Source of the DNA: Mucor racemosus
Lineage: Eukaryota > Mucoromycota > Mucoromycetes > Mucorales > Mucoraceae
Direction: 5' to 3'
Assembly (NCBI GenBank): GCA_027405735.1
Contig: JAPEHQ010000005.1
Coordinates: forward strand, 1,612,001-1,676,000
Length of the DNA: 64,000 nt
Part shown: in pieces, positions 24,453 to 37,186 of the stretch
Layout: each line of letters begins with the position of its first letter
Position numbering within the stretch: position 1 is the stretch's first letter
The notes under the pieces: generated by a model
The model's database searches: none
Told to the model about the DNA's origin: nothing
Seen by the model: the letters and a program-made list of their open reading frames with translations, nothing else
Made by a program: the position numbers and the translations under genes

Positions 24453-25807
24453 TTATGATTGACATAATACAGCTGTTGCTTCTGCACAACTACCTGGATA
24501 AATGCCATTATTAACCTGTAGAATGAGGCAATTATTGCCATTTAAAGAGTAGTTATCACCATTCCAAGATCCAATAATAAGCTTATTTCCTGTTGCAGTA
24601 ATCACATCCTGTAAATTTTGAGCTACTGCTCGATAACCAGCAGATGTAACACCACCAATATTGCTTTGACTCTTTCGACAACTTTGACTTGCTTGAGCAT
24701 AACTATTTCCATTCTTGTTGATTACATGGTAATTACGTCCGTCCACATTAAATTGATGAAGAATAGCATTTATTGGCTGTTCTTCTAAAGGCATTTTTTC
24801 ATCCACAGCAGTGGTTGATAGCAATGTTGCTACAGGAGGAGAGCTACTTTCAGCTCTTGTGATAATAGGCTTTGGAGTAAGAATCCCTGGAGTTGTAATA
24901 GGGCTTTGATTAAGTGTGGGTCTAGGTCTAGGTCGTCTAGACCGAGTGGTAGTAGTAGTAGTAGTAATAATAGTTATAGTGCGTGGAGGAGTATTATAAC
25001 TAGTTTGAATGCTGCTACTGGGTGTAAAAATGGAAGATGTTATTTCTGTAACAATAGGTGGTGGTGGCAGTTTGTTTGTGATAATTGCGATGGGAGTAGT
25101 TGGAGGTTTTGGTTGTGGTTGAGAAGGAATAGATTGCTATTATCATCTGTTAATTTGCTGTAGATCATTAAACTTGGTTAAATTATATACCTGGCCCCAG
25201 AATCCACAAATTGCTATATTTGCCTTTGAGCATACTTGATGTGATCTTGGATAATGAGCTATCCTATTCCTACTATTGGAACATTGCAATAGTAAGCATT
25301 CCTATACAATATCTACGAAAATATTATACTTACGGAAGGACCTGAATACAACCAATGCCGTTCCCTGATCATAACCCGGAAATTTATTAGTTATCCAACG
25401 ATGGAAAAGATGTATAATTTTACCTCCTTCAGCTTCTTCCATGCCTAAATGATTCTATTGTAGAACATTAGTATAACGATTTGATATCATTTTATAATTC
25501 GTACCAAAAAGTAGCTCTGTCCCGATTGTAAAAATCCAGAGGAAGTCAATGAAGAAGCCGCATTGTCCATTAATGTTAAACTTGTCATATCACCTCGATT
25601 TGATGATTGGGTGACAATTTGAGCACCACAACCAAAATAGCATGCTTCTTGAGGACCCACTGGGTTGCTAATATCATTTATTACAGCTAGTGCAATTGTA
25701 TAATCGCTGCCTCTTATCTTGGAAGTGCCCAAACATTGCTGGTGCGAATTATAAACAAATTGCGATACAATTAAAAATACCGAGAATTTCAAGCTTGAAG
25801 AGAGCAT
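24453..25807 (-). CDS. Secreted protein with C-type-lectin-like domains
   Basis: Four exons: 25505-25807, 25334-25454, 25191-25258 and 24453-25136, encoding 391 residues. The ATG at 25807 opens a signal peptide (basic start, then a hydrophobic run, residues 1 to about 23). Residues about 25-164 form a cysteine-containing domain ending VCSKANIAICGFWGQ, which resembles the end of a C-type-lectin fold. Residues about 165-280 are a Pro/Thr-rich linker with a run of seven threonines and an Arg-Pro cluster, probably O-glycosylated. Residues about 286-391 look like a second C-type-lectin-like domain, with cysteines in SQSCRKSQ, NNCLIL, GSCAEA and VLCQ. The calcium-binding QPD/EPN motif is not evident, so sugar binding is unproven. 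Likely extracellular or wall-associated. Exon phases all agree; domain naming is from pattern only. Confidence 0.7.
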
Positions 25808-25921
25808 TTTAGTTTTCAATAGTAAAAAGAAGAAGATATACAATTAACTTGAATCTCCTAATAATATATATATTGTATAATATAGCATTCTTGGACGATA
25901 CAACAATCCGATCATATTTAT

Positions 25922-27674
25922 TTAAAATGAATTGACAACGTCTTTCTTTGTAACCTTACCCATTGCATTTTTAGGTAATTCAGTTACAATTTTCATCAAA
26001 GCAGGTACTTTATAAACAGCCACTCTTTTCTTCATGGCATTTCTCATAGTAATCAAGTCAAGATCCTAATTTAAAGATTATTAGTATTGTACAAAATGCT
26101 TGTTATTTTCTCAAAAACATACCTTTCCATTTTCTAAAACAACAACAGCTGCTACTTTTTGTCCCCATTCAGGGTCTGGAATACCAACAACAGCTACATC
26201 TTGAATACCTAAATTACAGGATAATAATTCTCTTTCTATTTCTAATGCGCTCACTTTCTCTCCACCAGTCTATCATGTGTTTATATTTAAGTATGCATAT
26301 AAATTACATTTATACGACATAGATTTACCTTGAGAATATCTATGCTATTTCTACCCATAATTTGAAAGTACCCATGATGTCCTAATCTTTGAGCAACATC
26401 ACCAGTAATAAACCAGCCATCCTCGGTGAATTCCTTTTTGGTAGCATCAGGACGTCCCCAATACTCCTTGAAAACTGTTCTACCTTTGATTTGAAGCATA
26501 CCAGGAACATTTCTAGATTCAGTAACATCCTCATTTGTCTCGGCAGAAATGATTCGAGCTTGTACACCACGCAATGGTATACCGACCGTACCTTGAACTC
26601 TTTCCCAAATCCAATACTCTTGACTTAAAGCCATACCAATTTCTGTCATTCCATAACGCTCTAATAATACTTGACCTCCACTTAACTTTCTCCAATCATT
26701 TCTTAATGTAGTAGGTAAAGAAGCAGATCCTGAAACCATAAATCTAAATTGCTTACAAGCTTTTGTTAAAATTGCTTGGGTTTCTTTGTCTTGCGATTTA
26801 TAGAATTGTTGAAGCTTTGAATACACAGTAGGCACTGACATGAATGTAGTAAGACGAGGTAGATCAATGTTCGCCCAGCGTTCCCAAACTTGAGTCGTGT
26901 CAAACTTTTGATGCATTTCAACAGTAGCGCCACTATATAATGGACAAATAAGAGCATTTACGATACCGTGAATATGGTGCAATGGTAAAATATGATGGAT
27001 ACGATCTTGAGATGACCAATACCAAGCTTCAACTAATACTGAAGCCTGAGCATCAATGACAGAATGTGTAGAAACAGCGCCCTTTGGTTTACCGGTAGTA
27101 CCACTGGTGTAAATGATGAGGGCACCTGTATCAAAGTTAGCATCAAATAATGTAACATCTACAGGATTTAGGCTATCTGTTTGAGACATTGCAATAAAAG
27201 TATCGTCATCTTTTATAACATTAGTTAATTTTGTAGCATTTGATAATTCTGAAATACGATCAGAAAATACAGGATGGCCAAGAATAAAAGAAGCCTGAGA
27301 ATCTTGTAATGTATAAATTTGCTCCGGTGCAGGATGAGTTGTGCACAAAGGTACAGCAATGCCCCCAGCAGCCCAAACAGCTAATAATGCAACAATATAA
27401 GGAAATCCACTAGGACACAAAATAGCTACTCTTTCTTCGTTTAATGAACTATAATCAATCGTATTTTAATAATTGTATATTTCAAATATTGATCACGGAA
27501 TTACCTTTTCCCTTTCAGCAATTCAAGGCGCAATTTACTTGTAGCATAAATTAATTCGAGATATGTAAAACTCTTTTGCATTCGAATATCGTCAATAGCA
27601 ATTCCGTTTTGATTGGCTGCATTTTCAACCATATTTTTGAATAATGGGAAATCAGGTACGCCGAGTTCGGTCAT
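25922..27674 (-). CDS. Malonyl-CoA synthetase-like acyl-CoA ligase (ACSF3 type)
   Basis: Four exons: 27505-27674, 26329-27448, 26123-26269 and 25922-26065, encoding 526 residues. It belongs to the ANL (AMP-forming) superfamily: the P-loop [11 protein letters not shown], the [10 protein letters not shown] segment, [10 protein letters not shown] (A5), the GDV region and the C-terminal catalytic Lys in NAMGKVTKK are all present. The [17 protein letters not shown] and MVSGSASLP segments resemble human ACSF3, which activates malonate (and methylmalonate) to the CoA thioester in mitochondria. No strong mitochondrial presequence follows the chosen ATG at 27674; an upstream non-ATG extension was rejected. 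Introns are 56 to 59 bp. The other plausible reading is a medium-chain or fatty acyl-CoA synthetase of the same superfamily. Confidence 0.88.
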
Positions 27675-28212
27675 TTTCTGTGTTTCTTGGTGCAAAATGA
27701 GAAAGGGATGAAAAAGGTAAAAAGTATGGGTAAACAAAAAGGCATTTCGTTTAAATATCCCCTCATATTTGAAATTTTAGGTTGCATTGATTTGAAAGCC
27801 AGTTTGGGTAAAAATTGACATTAAAGGATTATTATGCATTATTACATTGATGGAAACAAGAGATACTTATATCATAATAATGATCAGAACCTATATTATA
27901 TGAAAGTTTTTTTTATTTGTGTATGAATTTGTGAATTATCCAAATATTGCGATCCTTTGTGAAGGTATACTTTCGGAGCAAAGATGTACATGAGTGAGGC
28001 CGACTACACGATATGCGGCCGATCTGGGCTTACTTTTTATTACAAGCCAACGAACGATGTTCATTTGATATATCAAAGGAATTTATTAAATTATGAGGGT
28101 TTAATTTCGAAAATGGGGAGGAATTCTATCAGAATCACAAAACAAAAAAAAACTAAATATAAATATAAATATATGTATATAAAGGTATAATTTAAAGGAA
28201 AAAAGTAATCTA
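27675..28212. other. Intergenic region between the ACSF3-like and IDE-like genes
   Basis: It should hold the ACSF3-like promoter and the 3' UTR of the IDE-like gene. A short open frame at 27984-28190 on the plus strand has no coding character. Nothing else was recognised. Confidence 0.5.
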
Positions 28213-31200
28213 TTATACATTGGCGAAAGGATAAAATGGCACAGCAGCAACAGATAAAGCCATTTTACGCTTAAAATTGTTTAAATCTTGAATAACTGTG
28301 CAGTCTTTAGGTAATTTTGTATGGTCTCGCTTGGATAAACCACTTGGACCTTGATTCAATTTCAAGATAACTTGGTCAATATCATTTTGATTTAAATTCA
28401 TTGAATTTTTGAGGAATTCAATCAAGCTTGCTGCTGTTTGAATTGGCTTGTCTTTCACTTTTGTCTTTAAATCTTCTTCTGATTCTTGTTTCTTGTCGAT
28501 CAAGCTAAGATACACAAGTACAGGATATAATTGATCCACAGTGAAATTATCCTTTCTTTCTTTTTCAATTGCTGGCGGTTTTTGTGATTGAAGATGTACT
28601 GAAATTGTGCTTGCTTCTGATGAACTAGGTACAATGAATTTATCGTAAAATTCAATTAAAGACTCTTTGCTGATTTTCTTCAATTCTTCGACATCTGTTC
28701 TAATTTCATCAAATTCATAATAACCAGATTCAATATCTGCCCAATATTTGTTTCCCTCTTCCCATAAATTCTTGTATTTTTCCAATTTTTCAGCAATTAG
28801 TGATTCCACTTGAGATTGATAGTCCTTTTCACTCATATCTGCAATAATCTCCCTCAAAGATTCCAAGAATTCGAGTACTCTGTTTTCAAGGTATGTAGGA
28901 TCCCGTTCACTTTGAATGATTAAACGGAATGCCAACTGGCTCAATTGACGACGGATACCGCTAAACACCAAGTAACCCAATTGCTCTCTTGTACGAAGCT
29001 GATTAAAACAAGGTTCCTGCGCAATTTGTGCCACCATACTAAGGCGATTACGAAGAGATATATCTTTAACATCACAAATTTGACTATTGTAATTGATAGC
29101 AGAGTTTACATCATCCTTATCACGTACGGGTAAAGCATAAACGAACTTGGTACCTGTTGGTAATAGAACAGAACGCTCGCCGATAAATTGACTAGGCATA
29201 AGTGGACGAGGTTGCAAAACTGTCAACATTTGATCAAATATACCAACGACTTGGTGTTGTTCCAATGCACCATGAACTAAACTTTCTATATGCAAGTTGG
29301 AAAAGATGGTAGGGATAAAATTTTGAACATCTTCCATATGAATATCTTTGATTTCAGTCAAAAAGTCATCACAAGTCCAACGTTTTTCACAGAGTGCGTA
29401 GGCCATGTAATAGGCAGAATGCTGATAAGGTGCTTCCAAAAAGAAATTCTCGTATCCACGAGCAAGTTCATCCTTAAAAATGTCGAATCGATCGGGTTCA
29501 ATTTGAAGATTCTTCATCTTATCAATGACCTTTTCTAATAATAAGGGTAATTTATCGCTGTAACCTCCAACATGAAGCTTGATTAAAATGGCTGTAAGTT
29601 TTAAATTTGAAATAATGATAATGTGAAATCCTTACAGTGATACCCTTTGGTTCTTGATTAAGGTAATATATTAAGCCTGCAACTTCTGCATCATAAGAAT
29701 ATTCAGACAGTGAATCAGTTAGTAAATTTATATACAATCTATATGAAATTAATTAATATAAATGTGTAATTGCACTATTACTCAACTTACTCTAAAATAA
29801 CGGAATTACGAGGAGTAGCATAGAATAAGGGATTTTTAAAGAATATCCACATATTTGTCTTGGGAACCCAAAATGTATCGTCTTTCTTGTACCAAATACG
29901 AGTAATAGGTGTATCTTGAATCAATTCAGGTTGACTTTTTTTGTTTGGTACTTCAGTTACATTTACATCTAAATTAGATGGAATGAATTCATTGATAGCA
30001 GGTAAAGAGAAATCATCATTCATTGAGATATGAGCCAACCTCTATTATTATTTATTAGTATTTCAGTCTTTAAAACAATATATATAAACTTACAGATATC
30101 AAGTCTTCACTGATAGGTAGCACCTCATAATCAGTAGAATACCATTTTTCAATTTTGGTAGGTTGCACACCATTGGGAAATTCTTGACAGGCAAGGGTTA
30201 AACGAAAGTTATCAGGACAAAGCAATGCTAAATGTTCATCTACCAAGACAGGATCATATTTTCTCAATAAAGCACCTCCACTGATTGTCCATTGAGGTGG
30301 TAAATTCTCTTGCATCTGCTGAGCCAAGAATGATGTATATTGCGAAGGAGGACATTTCTCTGAAAACTTGAATTCCATCTCTGCTAATGTTTTAATTTCA
30401 TCAAAAATCCATTTCTTAACACCATTCTCCTTGATCATTTCGATATATTCAAAAATAGCTACAACCACATCTTCATAATGAGCTATAAGAACTGTGTCAA
30501 TCCAAAGACATACCTATTGTGAGTTTATATGCATCCTTACCTAAACCTTGCTCCGTCAAATCAACACTGATATGAAAGAATCCAAATCCAATACCACTAA
30601 AACACATGCCAGAGCTTAAATAAGTAGCCCAGTTTTTCTTTTTAAGAAAAGATAGAATTGATCCAGGACCCTCATGGCCAGTAAGATGAGAAATATAATG
30701 AGCAGGCTTTATATATAGAATAGTAAGTATCTCAATAAACGGTTACCTTAACAATTAAACTCTTACCTGACTTTGATAATAAGGAATTTGATCTGGAAAT
30801 GGAAAAGTGACATCCAATGTACGATTCTTCTTTACTGATTTCACAAAGATTTGCTTCATAATTTCATTTTTAGTCAATGGGTGCCCTGGGAAAGATGGCA
30901 CAGGTATATTCTTATTTGTAACGCTTGAAAACTTTTCAACAACCCATTCAGTCAATTGATCCAAAGATTCTTTTTTTTTTAAAAAAAAAAGTATTAATGC
31001 ATGCATAAGCTCAACATTTTATAAGCATATAACGTACCTTTGCCAATGACGGTTAATTTCATAATATTTGCAGAATAATACGTATCATGAAATTTCAGCA
31101 ATTCCTCACGAATGTCGAGACCTAATTTCTTTGGATTATCCATCAATGTCTCTAAATTACCAGTTTCAAATAAATGCCATGGATGATTTGGGTTACTGAG

Positions 31201-31841
31201 ACATTTTTCTACTTGAGCAATGCGCCAACAATCTGATTGAAGGTTCTTTTTGTGCTCTGAATCCACAGCTCTTAATTCTCTGTCTGTACAACTTTCGGAG
31301 AAGAGTGGATCAATGAAAAAATGCGAAAAACGATCTAATGCACCTTCTAGCCATTGATGTCCAACCTCAAAGAAATAATTTGTGTTTTCTGTACCAGTAA
31401 AAGCATTTGCATGACCTAACGCATTTCGTTAGATAACTACAAAAAAAGCCCTCCTCCTTATCATCCTACCTGAATGCTCTGAGAGATAACTATAATAATC
31501 ATTTTCTTTGGGATACTTCTTGGTTCCCATAAATAACAGATGCTCGCAAAAATGCGCTAAACCTTGCAAGTTTTCCTAATTTATCACGAGTCAATTAATT
31601 GTGTTAGAAACAAGCATAATATGCTTACTGGATCACTTAGACTTCCAACATGCACATCTATAGCAGCACTTGCACGATCAGTTTGAGGATCACTGATGAC
31701 TAAGACTTCCAGCTGATTCAACAGCTTAATTAAACGATATTCACGATCATCATTTGCAGGCTTTTCCAAGGATTTTGTATAGAATGAATATGCTTGACAA
31801 TTTTGCCAATCGACATCATTGTTTACTATGGCAGATACCAT
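28213..31841 (-). CDS. Insulin-degrading-enzyme-type M16A metalloprotease
   Basis: Nine exons: 31629-31841, 31470-31575, 31038-31415, 30767-30969, 30541-30706, 30094-30482, 29791-30041, 29636-29738 and 28213-29577, giving 1,057 residues, close to the usual length of about 1,000. The inverted zinc motif HFCEH is at about residues 79-83, right after the second exon begins, and the distal zinc ligand region follows ([12 protein letters not shown]). The half-domain motifs GHEGPGS and [11 protein letters not shown] are typical of insulysin and yeast Ste23/Axl1. These enzymes degrade or process small peptides inside a closed chamber; yeast relatives mature the a-factor mating pheromone. All exon phases agree. 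For the exon 5 donor, the GTAAGG site was chosen because the alternative 27 bp downstream would leave an intron of about 31 bp. For the last exon, the acceptor at AAG before residue Leu gives the family spacing. Confidence 0.93.
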
Positions 31842-32945
31842 TTAAGTGATTTATAAAAACAAGAAGAGAATAAGAAGGAAAAGAGGAACAACGACGGAGT
31901 CACACGTTTTTATTTGTTTGCTTCTTCTCTGTTCATGAAGGTCAAATGAGCCACATCGTTCCAAGATGATTCAGGTACAATTTAGTGCATATTACGTGTG
32001 TGCGTGTGAGTTTATAGTGTAGATCATCTCAAAAGTATCTTTGTCAAACAATCTCCTCCTTTTTTGTTGTTGCTACAAACATGATCATACCATCTGATCT
32101 CCTTGATGACTTATTTGAGTAACTTTGGAGGGATTATTTATGCCCATGAGAAAATAAAACAGTGCTCTGTGTTAACACTGCGCTTGGGCCATTTTGCTAC
32201 TATATTACTAGAGTTGGTACAACCACCAACTCACGAATGACTCCATTTTTTTAACATTACTCTATTTTTTTATATATATTGTATTTTTCAGTAATTAAGA
32301 GACAGCCTCAGAGAAAATAAGGGAAAATTTTAGATCAATTAAGAGAAAACTGATCAATAAAATAAGAGAAAAAAAAAGGGGCAATTAGTAGAAAGCTTAT
32401 TTATGCTTTAGTCTCATTATAAGTTTTTCTCCAGGGCTAAGCACTTTTCAAAGAATCCGAGGGAATGGTGGGTACATTATCAAATTGGATTAGTGCGGCG
32501 TAAACACTTTGTTTATTTTTCCTTGGAAAATAAACTTGCAATAAACAACTTCGTTTTCGTTTTTTACTAGACAAACCATTAGCACGAAAAAAAAAATTAC
32601 TTTAATCGTTTAACGTTGGCATGTCGACATTTAAATTTTTCCAGATCATTATTTTTCAAAAGATTAAAACGTGATAAGATCTCAAACGAAGAGCCATGGT
32701 CTACAACAACTTCCTTGATATTACTGCATTGTCTAATATTCAAATTAATTAGCATGAAAAAACTTGCTGCAATTAGTATTTTTTTCCACTTACTCCAAAA
32801 AAACCCTAATATCATTTGGTGACGTTGAAAGCCCGGCGTAGTCATTGATGACAAGGCGGAAAGGTTTTTGGCTGAAATGGACGTGTGCAGCTAAATCTGT
32901 AGAAAATCTTCAGTTATTATAACTATTATACTGAACCTTGATGTA
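31842..32945. other. Intergenic region upstream of the IDE-like gene
   Basis: It includes the IDE-like promoter. Around 32290-32390 are several imperfect AATTAAGAGA/AAATAAGAGA repeats, similar in wording to the hairpin at 12.7 kb but without a fold. No exon was recognised. Confidence 0.45.
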
Positions 32946-33512
32946 CAGTGAGTTCCAAAACCCTTTCAATGTTTTGAAAATTTGACTGAAACCAGCCATA
33001 TATTTCGCAGTTTCAATCGGAGATACATGGAATTTCTATTCTAAGTAATTTGAAATATTTCAAATAATTTGCAAAAAGTCCGACCTAATTATTTGAAGTT
33101 CCGCAAAAACTATGTAAATTCAGAAACGGGTACATCATTGAAAGGGTTTTGGAAGCATTATCAAAAAAAATTGAAGTTTATTTAAACGCAGTTAATAATC
33201 AATGCTGTAACCTTTTGCTTTAATGCAAGCTTTCAAACGATTAGGCATATTCGAAATAACTCTTTGGCATTCCTTAACTGTTATTCTGTCATACCAAATC
33301 TCTTATGTTCTCTCCCAAAGGTCATTCATGCCTTTTGGAGGTGTATCGTATTCGTTTAAGCTTATTTTCAATTACCTCCATATATTTTCAATGGGATTGA
33401 GGTCTGGGGATTGAGCGGGCCATAACATTACTTCATATTCTTTTGTTTCGAAGTGTTTTTTCATTAACCTCGAGGTGTGTTTGGAATCATTGTCTTGCTG
33501 AAGAATGACTTG
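32946..33512 (-). mobile_element. Decayed Tc1/mariner transposon with transposase remnant
   Basis: The left end CAGTGAGTTCCAAAACCC sits next to TA (32944-32945). TTCCAAAACCCTTTCAATG (32953-32971) recurs inverted at 33136-33154, like the subterminal repeats of Tc1 elements. On the minus strand, 33192-33512 reads the C-terminal transposase: DNDSKHTS, then WPAQSPDLNPIENIW carrying the second Asp and final Glu region of the DDE triad. Two in-frame stops follow, and the remaining 5' half and right end are missing, replaced at about 33513 by duplicon-derived sequence. Confidence 0.85.
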
Positions 33513-33893
33513 ATTGTAATGATCCACAATACAGCAATCAAATAAAAAACAAGATAATGCTAATAATAGTATATGGTGAGTATTTAACATCGAAGTAAAT
33601 TTGATTATGTATGCTTTTAAACCATTTTAAAAATTCTGAGGCAAATACAACATCTTGGTCCTGTAATTTCTATCAATCAAAATGTTGCGATTTTCACTAT
33701 ATAATGAATGTACTTTTTATTAATCTTGACTTCGATGTTCACTGCGTATCAGTTTTTTACCGGTTGTATTTTCTCTGATTCATTAATATTCAGTCATATT
33801 AAACGATGATTTGTAGCACTGCCAAAAAAAAAGAGTAAATGCTCCAAAAGTTTTCTGCATATCAAATTACGCAATTTATTAGTAGCAATGATT
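33513..33893. repeat. Fragment of duplicon tail
   Basis: It matches the sequence beyond the dynein fragments (about 19090-19470, 40990-41370, 61690-61990), for example TATATGGTGAGTATTTAACATC. The dynein fragment itself is absent here. Confidence 0.7.
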
Positions 33894-34339
33894 GTATCAG
33901 GGTTGTATTATATAAGGGGCAAGAGACACAGACAAAGATTTATTTGTTATGTTTAGCTTTATTCCCGAATATATAATAAGGAAAATGATGAGGAGAACTG
34001 ACGAAGAAATAAAAGGAATTATGAAAGTAAGATGATTATTTATACTAAATTATTCAAGAGTCTAGTTCCCTTCATGAACTAGACTTCAGGGACATAATGC
34101 TACTGAATTACTCTATAACTTGAATGCGAGTAAGTTGATATTGTAACGTGGCCATTGGTTGTGTCGCAGTGCGTATAGTATTATATTCTCTTGCATAAGC
34201 TGGATATTGATATGCAATTCGGATAACGTAATTATGTGTGATGTGATTAGGATACAGGATAGTAGTAGTATAATAATATATTAGGCTTAACAGGTTCATG
34301 GCAAATCTATTGACTCATTTAATTGACGATATTAAATTA
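33894..34339 (-). mobile_element. Possible LTR-like insertion, ends unresolved
   Basis: It starts TGTATCAGGG at the point where duplicon similarity stops. On the minus strand it holds a TATA-like GTATAAATAA (about 34045) and AATAAAGC (about 33960). No target duplication was found, so the right end is uncertain. Confidence 0.3.
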
Positions 34340-34647
34340 AATGTAGTATAATAGTATGATTCATATTGTTGCTAATGGTCACTCTTCCAAAAAAAAGCCG
34401 AACAATTTCTGGAAAGCGGCCATCTAATAATATTTCCAGGCTTTAAATTTTTAGAAAAAATTACCGGACAGCCCGGAAGCGGTTGTTTAAATATCTCAAG
34501 CAGCTATAAGATGCAGGTATCGAAATTTCATACAAAAATTAAGGTTTGACTGTATTGCTATTAATTATTCAAAGGCTTATTTTAAGTAAAGCATAAAGAC
34601 AACCTACAACATTATTAGCCTAATAACGGATTTAACTTGAAATACCC
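34340..34647. repeat. Dispersed repeat shared with 63.6-63.9 kb
   Basis: It includes AAAAAAAAGCCGAACAAT and AAAATTACCGGACAGCCCGG, both repeated at about 63660-63750. It directly precedes the second duplicon copy, so it may be the true left end of that unit. Confidence 0.75.
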
Positions 34648-34771
34648 AATATTTAGAGTAAATATTGTAGCAAGAAAAAATGTATTATTTAATAAAAGAA
34701 CCTGTCAAATTAAATCACACACAAAAACTGAAGATCATCTTATTTAATATCAATAATTTGTCCTATTTATA

Positions 34772-34991
34772 TACTTGATTGATTAACCGCTGAGATGAAA
34801 TAGTATGGTGTCATAAGTGAGGTCCAAGCGTTCTTGGTAATTACTGGATTAAACTTGGTACACTAGGAGTTTCTTATATCCGATGTCAAGACTTGCACTT
34901 CAATACATGTCGTAGTCAATAGATTGTAAGATGTATTGTATTGATACTGTAGAAGGTGATAACGTATGATACTAGTAGATAGAATACAACA
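34772..34991 (-). mobile_element. Truncated type 2 LTR
   Basis: It matches the reverse complement of about the first 215 bases of the 36650-37186 LTR and ends AATACAACA. The inner end is cut at the block beginning TACTTGATTGATTAACC. Confidence 0.7.
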
Positions 34992-35042
34992 ATCTTACAA
35001 ATAACCGGTGGATGCAAAACTATTTTAGCTTACAATTTTCAG

Positions 35043-35352
35043 TGATCTATCAGAATTACAACATTCGATATATAGAAGATCTCCGACAAATCTAGCAGAT
35101 CTTATCTATCCTGTAACTGGTGTCGGTCACCCAGAAACTAATGATGAAACATAACTTATAGCAATATTACCATTGAAACGTAACATGTTATATCCACACG
35201 CATTAATAATAATACCTATTGTCAGATCTAATGGATCCCTGTCTATTAGATCTTAACACACAATTCCAATAACTATATAAACCCATATGTAATACATTCT
35301 AATAAACGGTACTTTTTACGTTGATTTTAATTTACAAAGTCTCGATAAATCA
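35043..35352 (+). mobile_element. Solo LTR (type 4, 310 bp)
   Basis: It runs TGATCTATCAG...CGATAAATCA, flanked by TTCAG (35038-35042) and GTCAG (35353-35357), a target duplication with one mismatch. The uninterrupted site is visible in duplicon copy 1 near 14470 (GATTGTCAGCTG). It contains TATATAAACCC and AATAAACG signals. The element at 43311-43620 has the same length and ends. Confidence 0.85.
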
Positions 35353-36649
35353 GTCAGCTGTAAAAAGATTTGTTTTCAGGTATAGCCACAACAATCAACA
35401 CTATGGTTATTAGGCAAGACACTAGATTTTTTTTTGTTTATTTCTATATTATTTGAAATTTTATTACTCTTCTGGAACATTTCGTGGGTTTGCAGCCAGT
35501 TCTAGCTTTTTATTGAGTAAATATAAATATCATTGCCTTCAATTTGATCTGGTAATCAAGAAGTACGTCTAACAATACAATAGTAAATAATGATTTTTGA
35601 TCTTAGAATGCGGTTAAATAAACATATCAGTCCCTTATGTTAGCATGCGTATTCAGATAAAAGAAAGGAATGCCAGTTTGATAGTCTGATACACATTATC
35701 AAATGGTGAATATATCCTTGGAATATGAAAACAAAAAGAGAGAAGAAACAACACACTTAGAAAAGGATTTTCAAGGCTTCACATTATTTAGCGCAATTAA
35801 AACTCTGCTAAATTGCACATTTCAGCCAATGTAAAAGCAGCATTACAACACATGAACTATATAAACTAAACAAAATAGGCAATATATGTTATCATAGAAA
35901 CATGCATTTTTCTACCAGAAAAACCGTCTGTCATATCATACATTCATTAAAACACTGCAAACGCGAGCCCGTAGAGCGACACCGTAATTAAGCATAGCAA
36001 GGTTGAACGGCTAAGTCTCTTATGGTATATCTAAGTTTTAAATAAAAAGGTGTTTTTTCAACTTTTCTTATGTTTAACCATGTACGGTCTGAAAATTCAG
36101 ACTTTGTAGCGGACATTTTCGGGACTCATTTTTATCCTTACCAACACTCATGATTTTGATCAAAAAACAGAAAAATCAAATTTTGATACCAAAATCAACC
36201 TTTAAATATACTACATTATGAGAGAAAATTGTAGCTATAACTAATACACATCTTATAAAAGCTTAATATTAAATGTTAAGTAATGAAACTTTGTATTTTT
36301 GCCCCAAAAACGGATTTTTGGTTGAGGGATTTTCATGTAATATTTTGTAATAAAAAGGTTTGTTATTTTTTATTGAGCAAATAGAGCGCTAAATGTTGTA
36401 TATGTGTATATTTTTTGTTTTTACAATTAGTAGTATAATTAACTCTAGATTTGCAAAACCAGAAAAAAAAATTTAAAAAATGTCAAAATTGATGATCTGG
36501 ACAAAAATAATTTTCGAAATTAATATTCCGCTTATAAGCCTTGTAAGTCTTAAAAATAAGAGGTTTTATAATACTTGAGAACTTTTTCAAGAATTTACGA
36601 TGCTGTACCCACTTGATTCATCAAGCTTATTACTGTAAATCGTCATACA

Positions 36650-37186
36650 TGTTGTATTCCATCTACTAGTATTATACGTTATCACCTTCTACAGTATCAA
36701 TACAATACGTCTTACAATCTATTGACTACGACATGTATTGAAGTGCAAGTCTTGACATCGGATATAAGAAACTCCTAGTGTACCAAGTTTAATCCAGTAA
36801 TTACCAAGAACGCTTGGACCTCACTTATGACACCATACTATTTCATCTCAGCGGTTAATCAATCAAGTAGCTATCAAATCAACATCCAAGCACGTTTAGC
36901 GCAGCATTGAAAAAAGACAACTCACAAGCACTGAAAGAACGGTTAAATTATGATTGATTCATTTCAATCCATAGATTAACATCAAACAGATCCAATGGTT
37001 CAATAGTGCCTTAAATTACATCTCAGAATCTCAATGTCAAATCAATATAAAAGGCCATACTTTTATATCTAAATAAACAATATTTTGTTTTTATTATACA
37101 GCAGTTGAAGAACTGATTAATTACTCATTCTTTTATAATTATATTATTTTTTAAGTACTATTTATTAATCCTAAAAATATACGACA
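36650..37186 (+). mobile_element. Solo LTR (type 2, 537 bp)
   Basis: It runs TGTTGTATTCC...ATACGACA with a perfect target duplication ATACA (36645-36649 and 37187-37191). It sits exactly between core and spacer, which are continuous in copy 1 (about 15770). Confidence 0.9.

Noticed and set aside
30483..30513. Alternative downstream donor GTATGT for exon 5 of the protease
   Set aside because: It would leave an intron of about 31 bp and add nine residues not expected in the family alignment.
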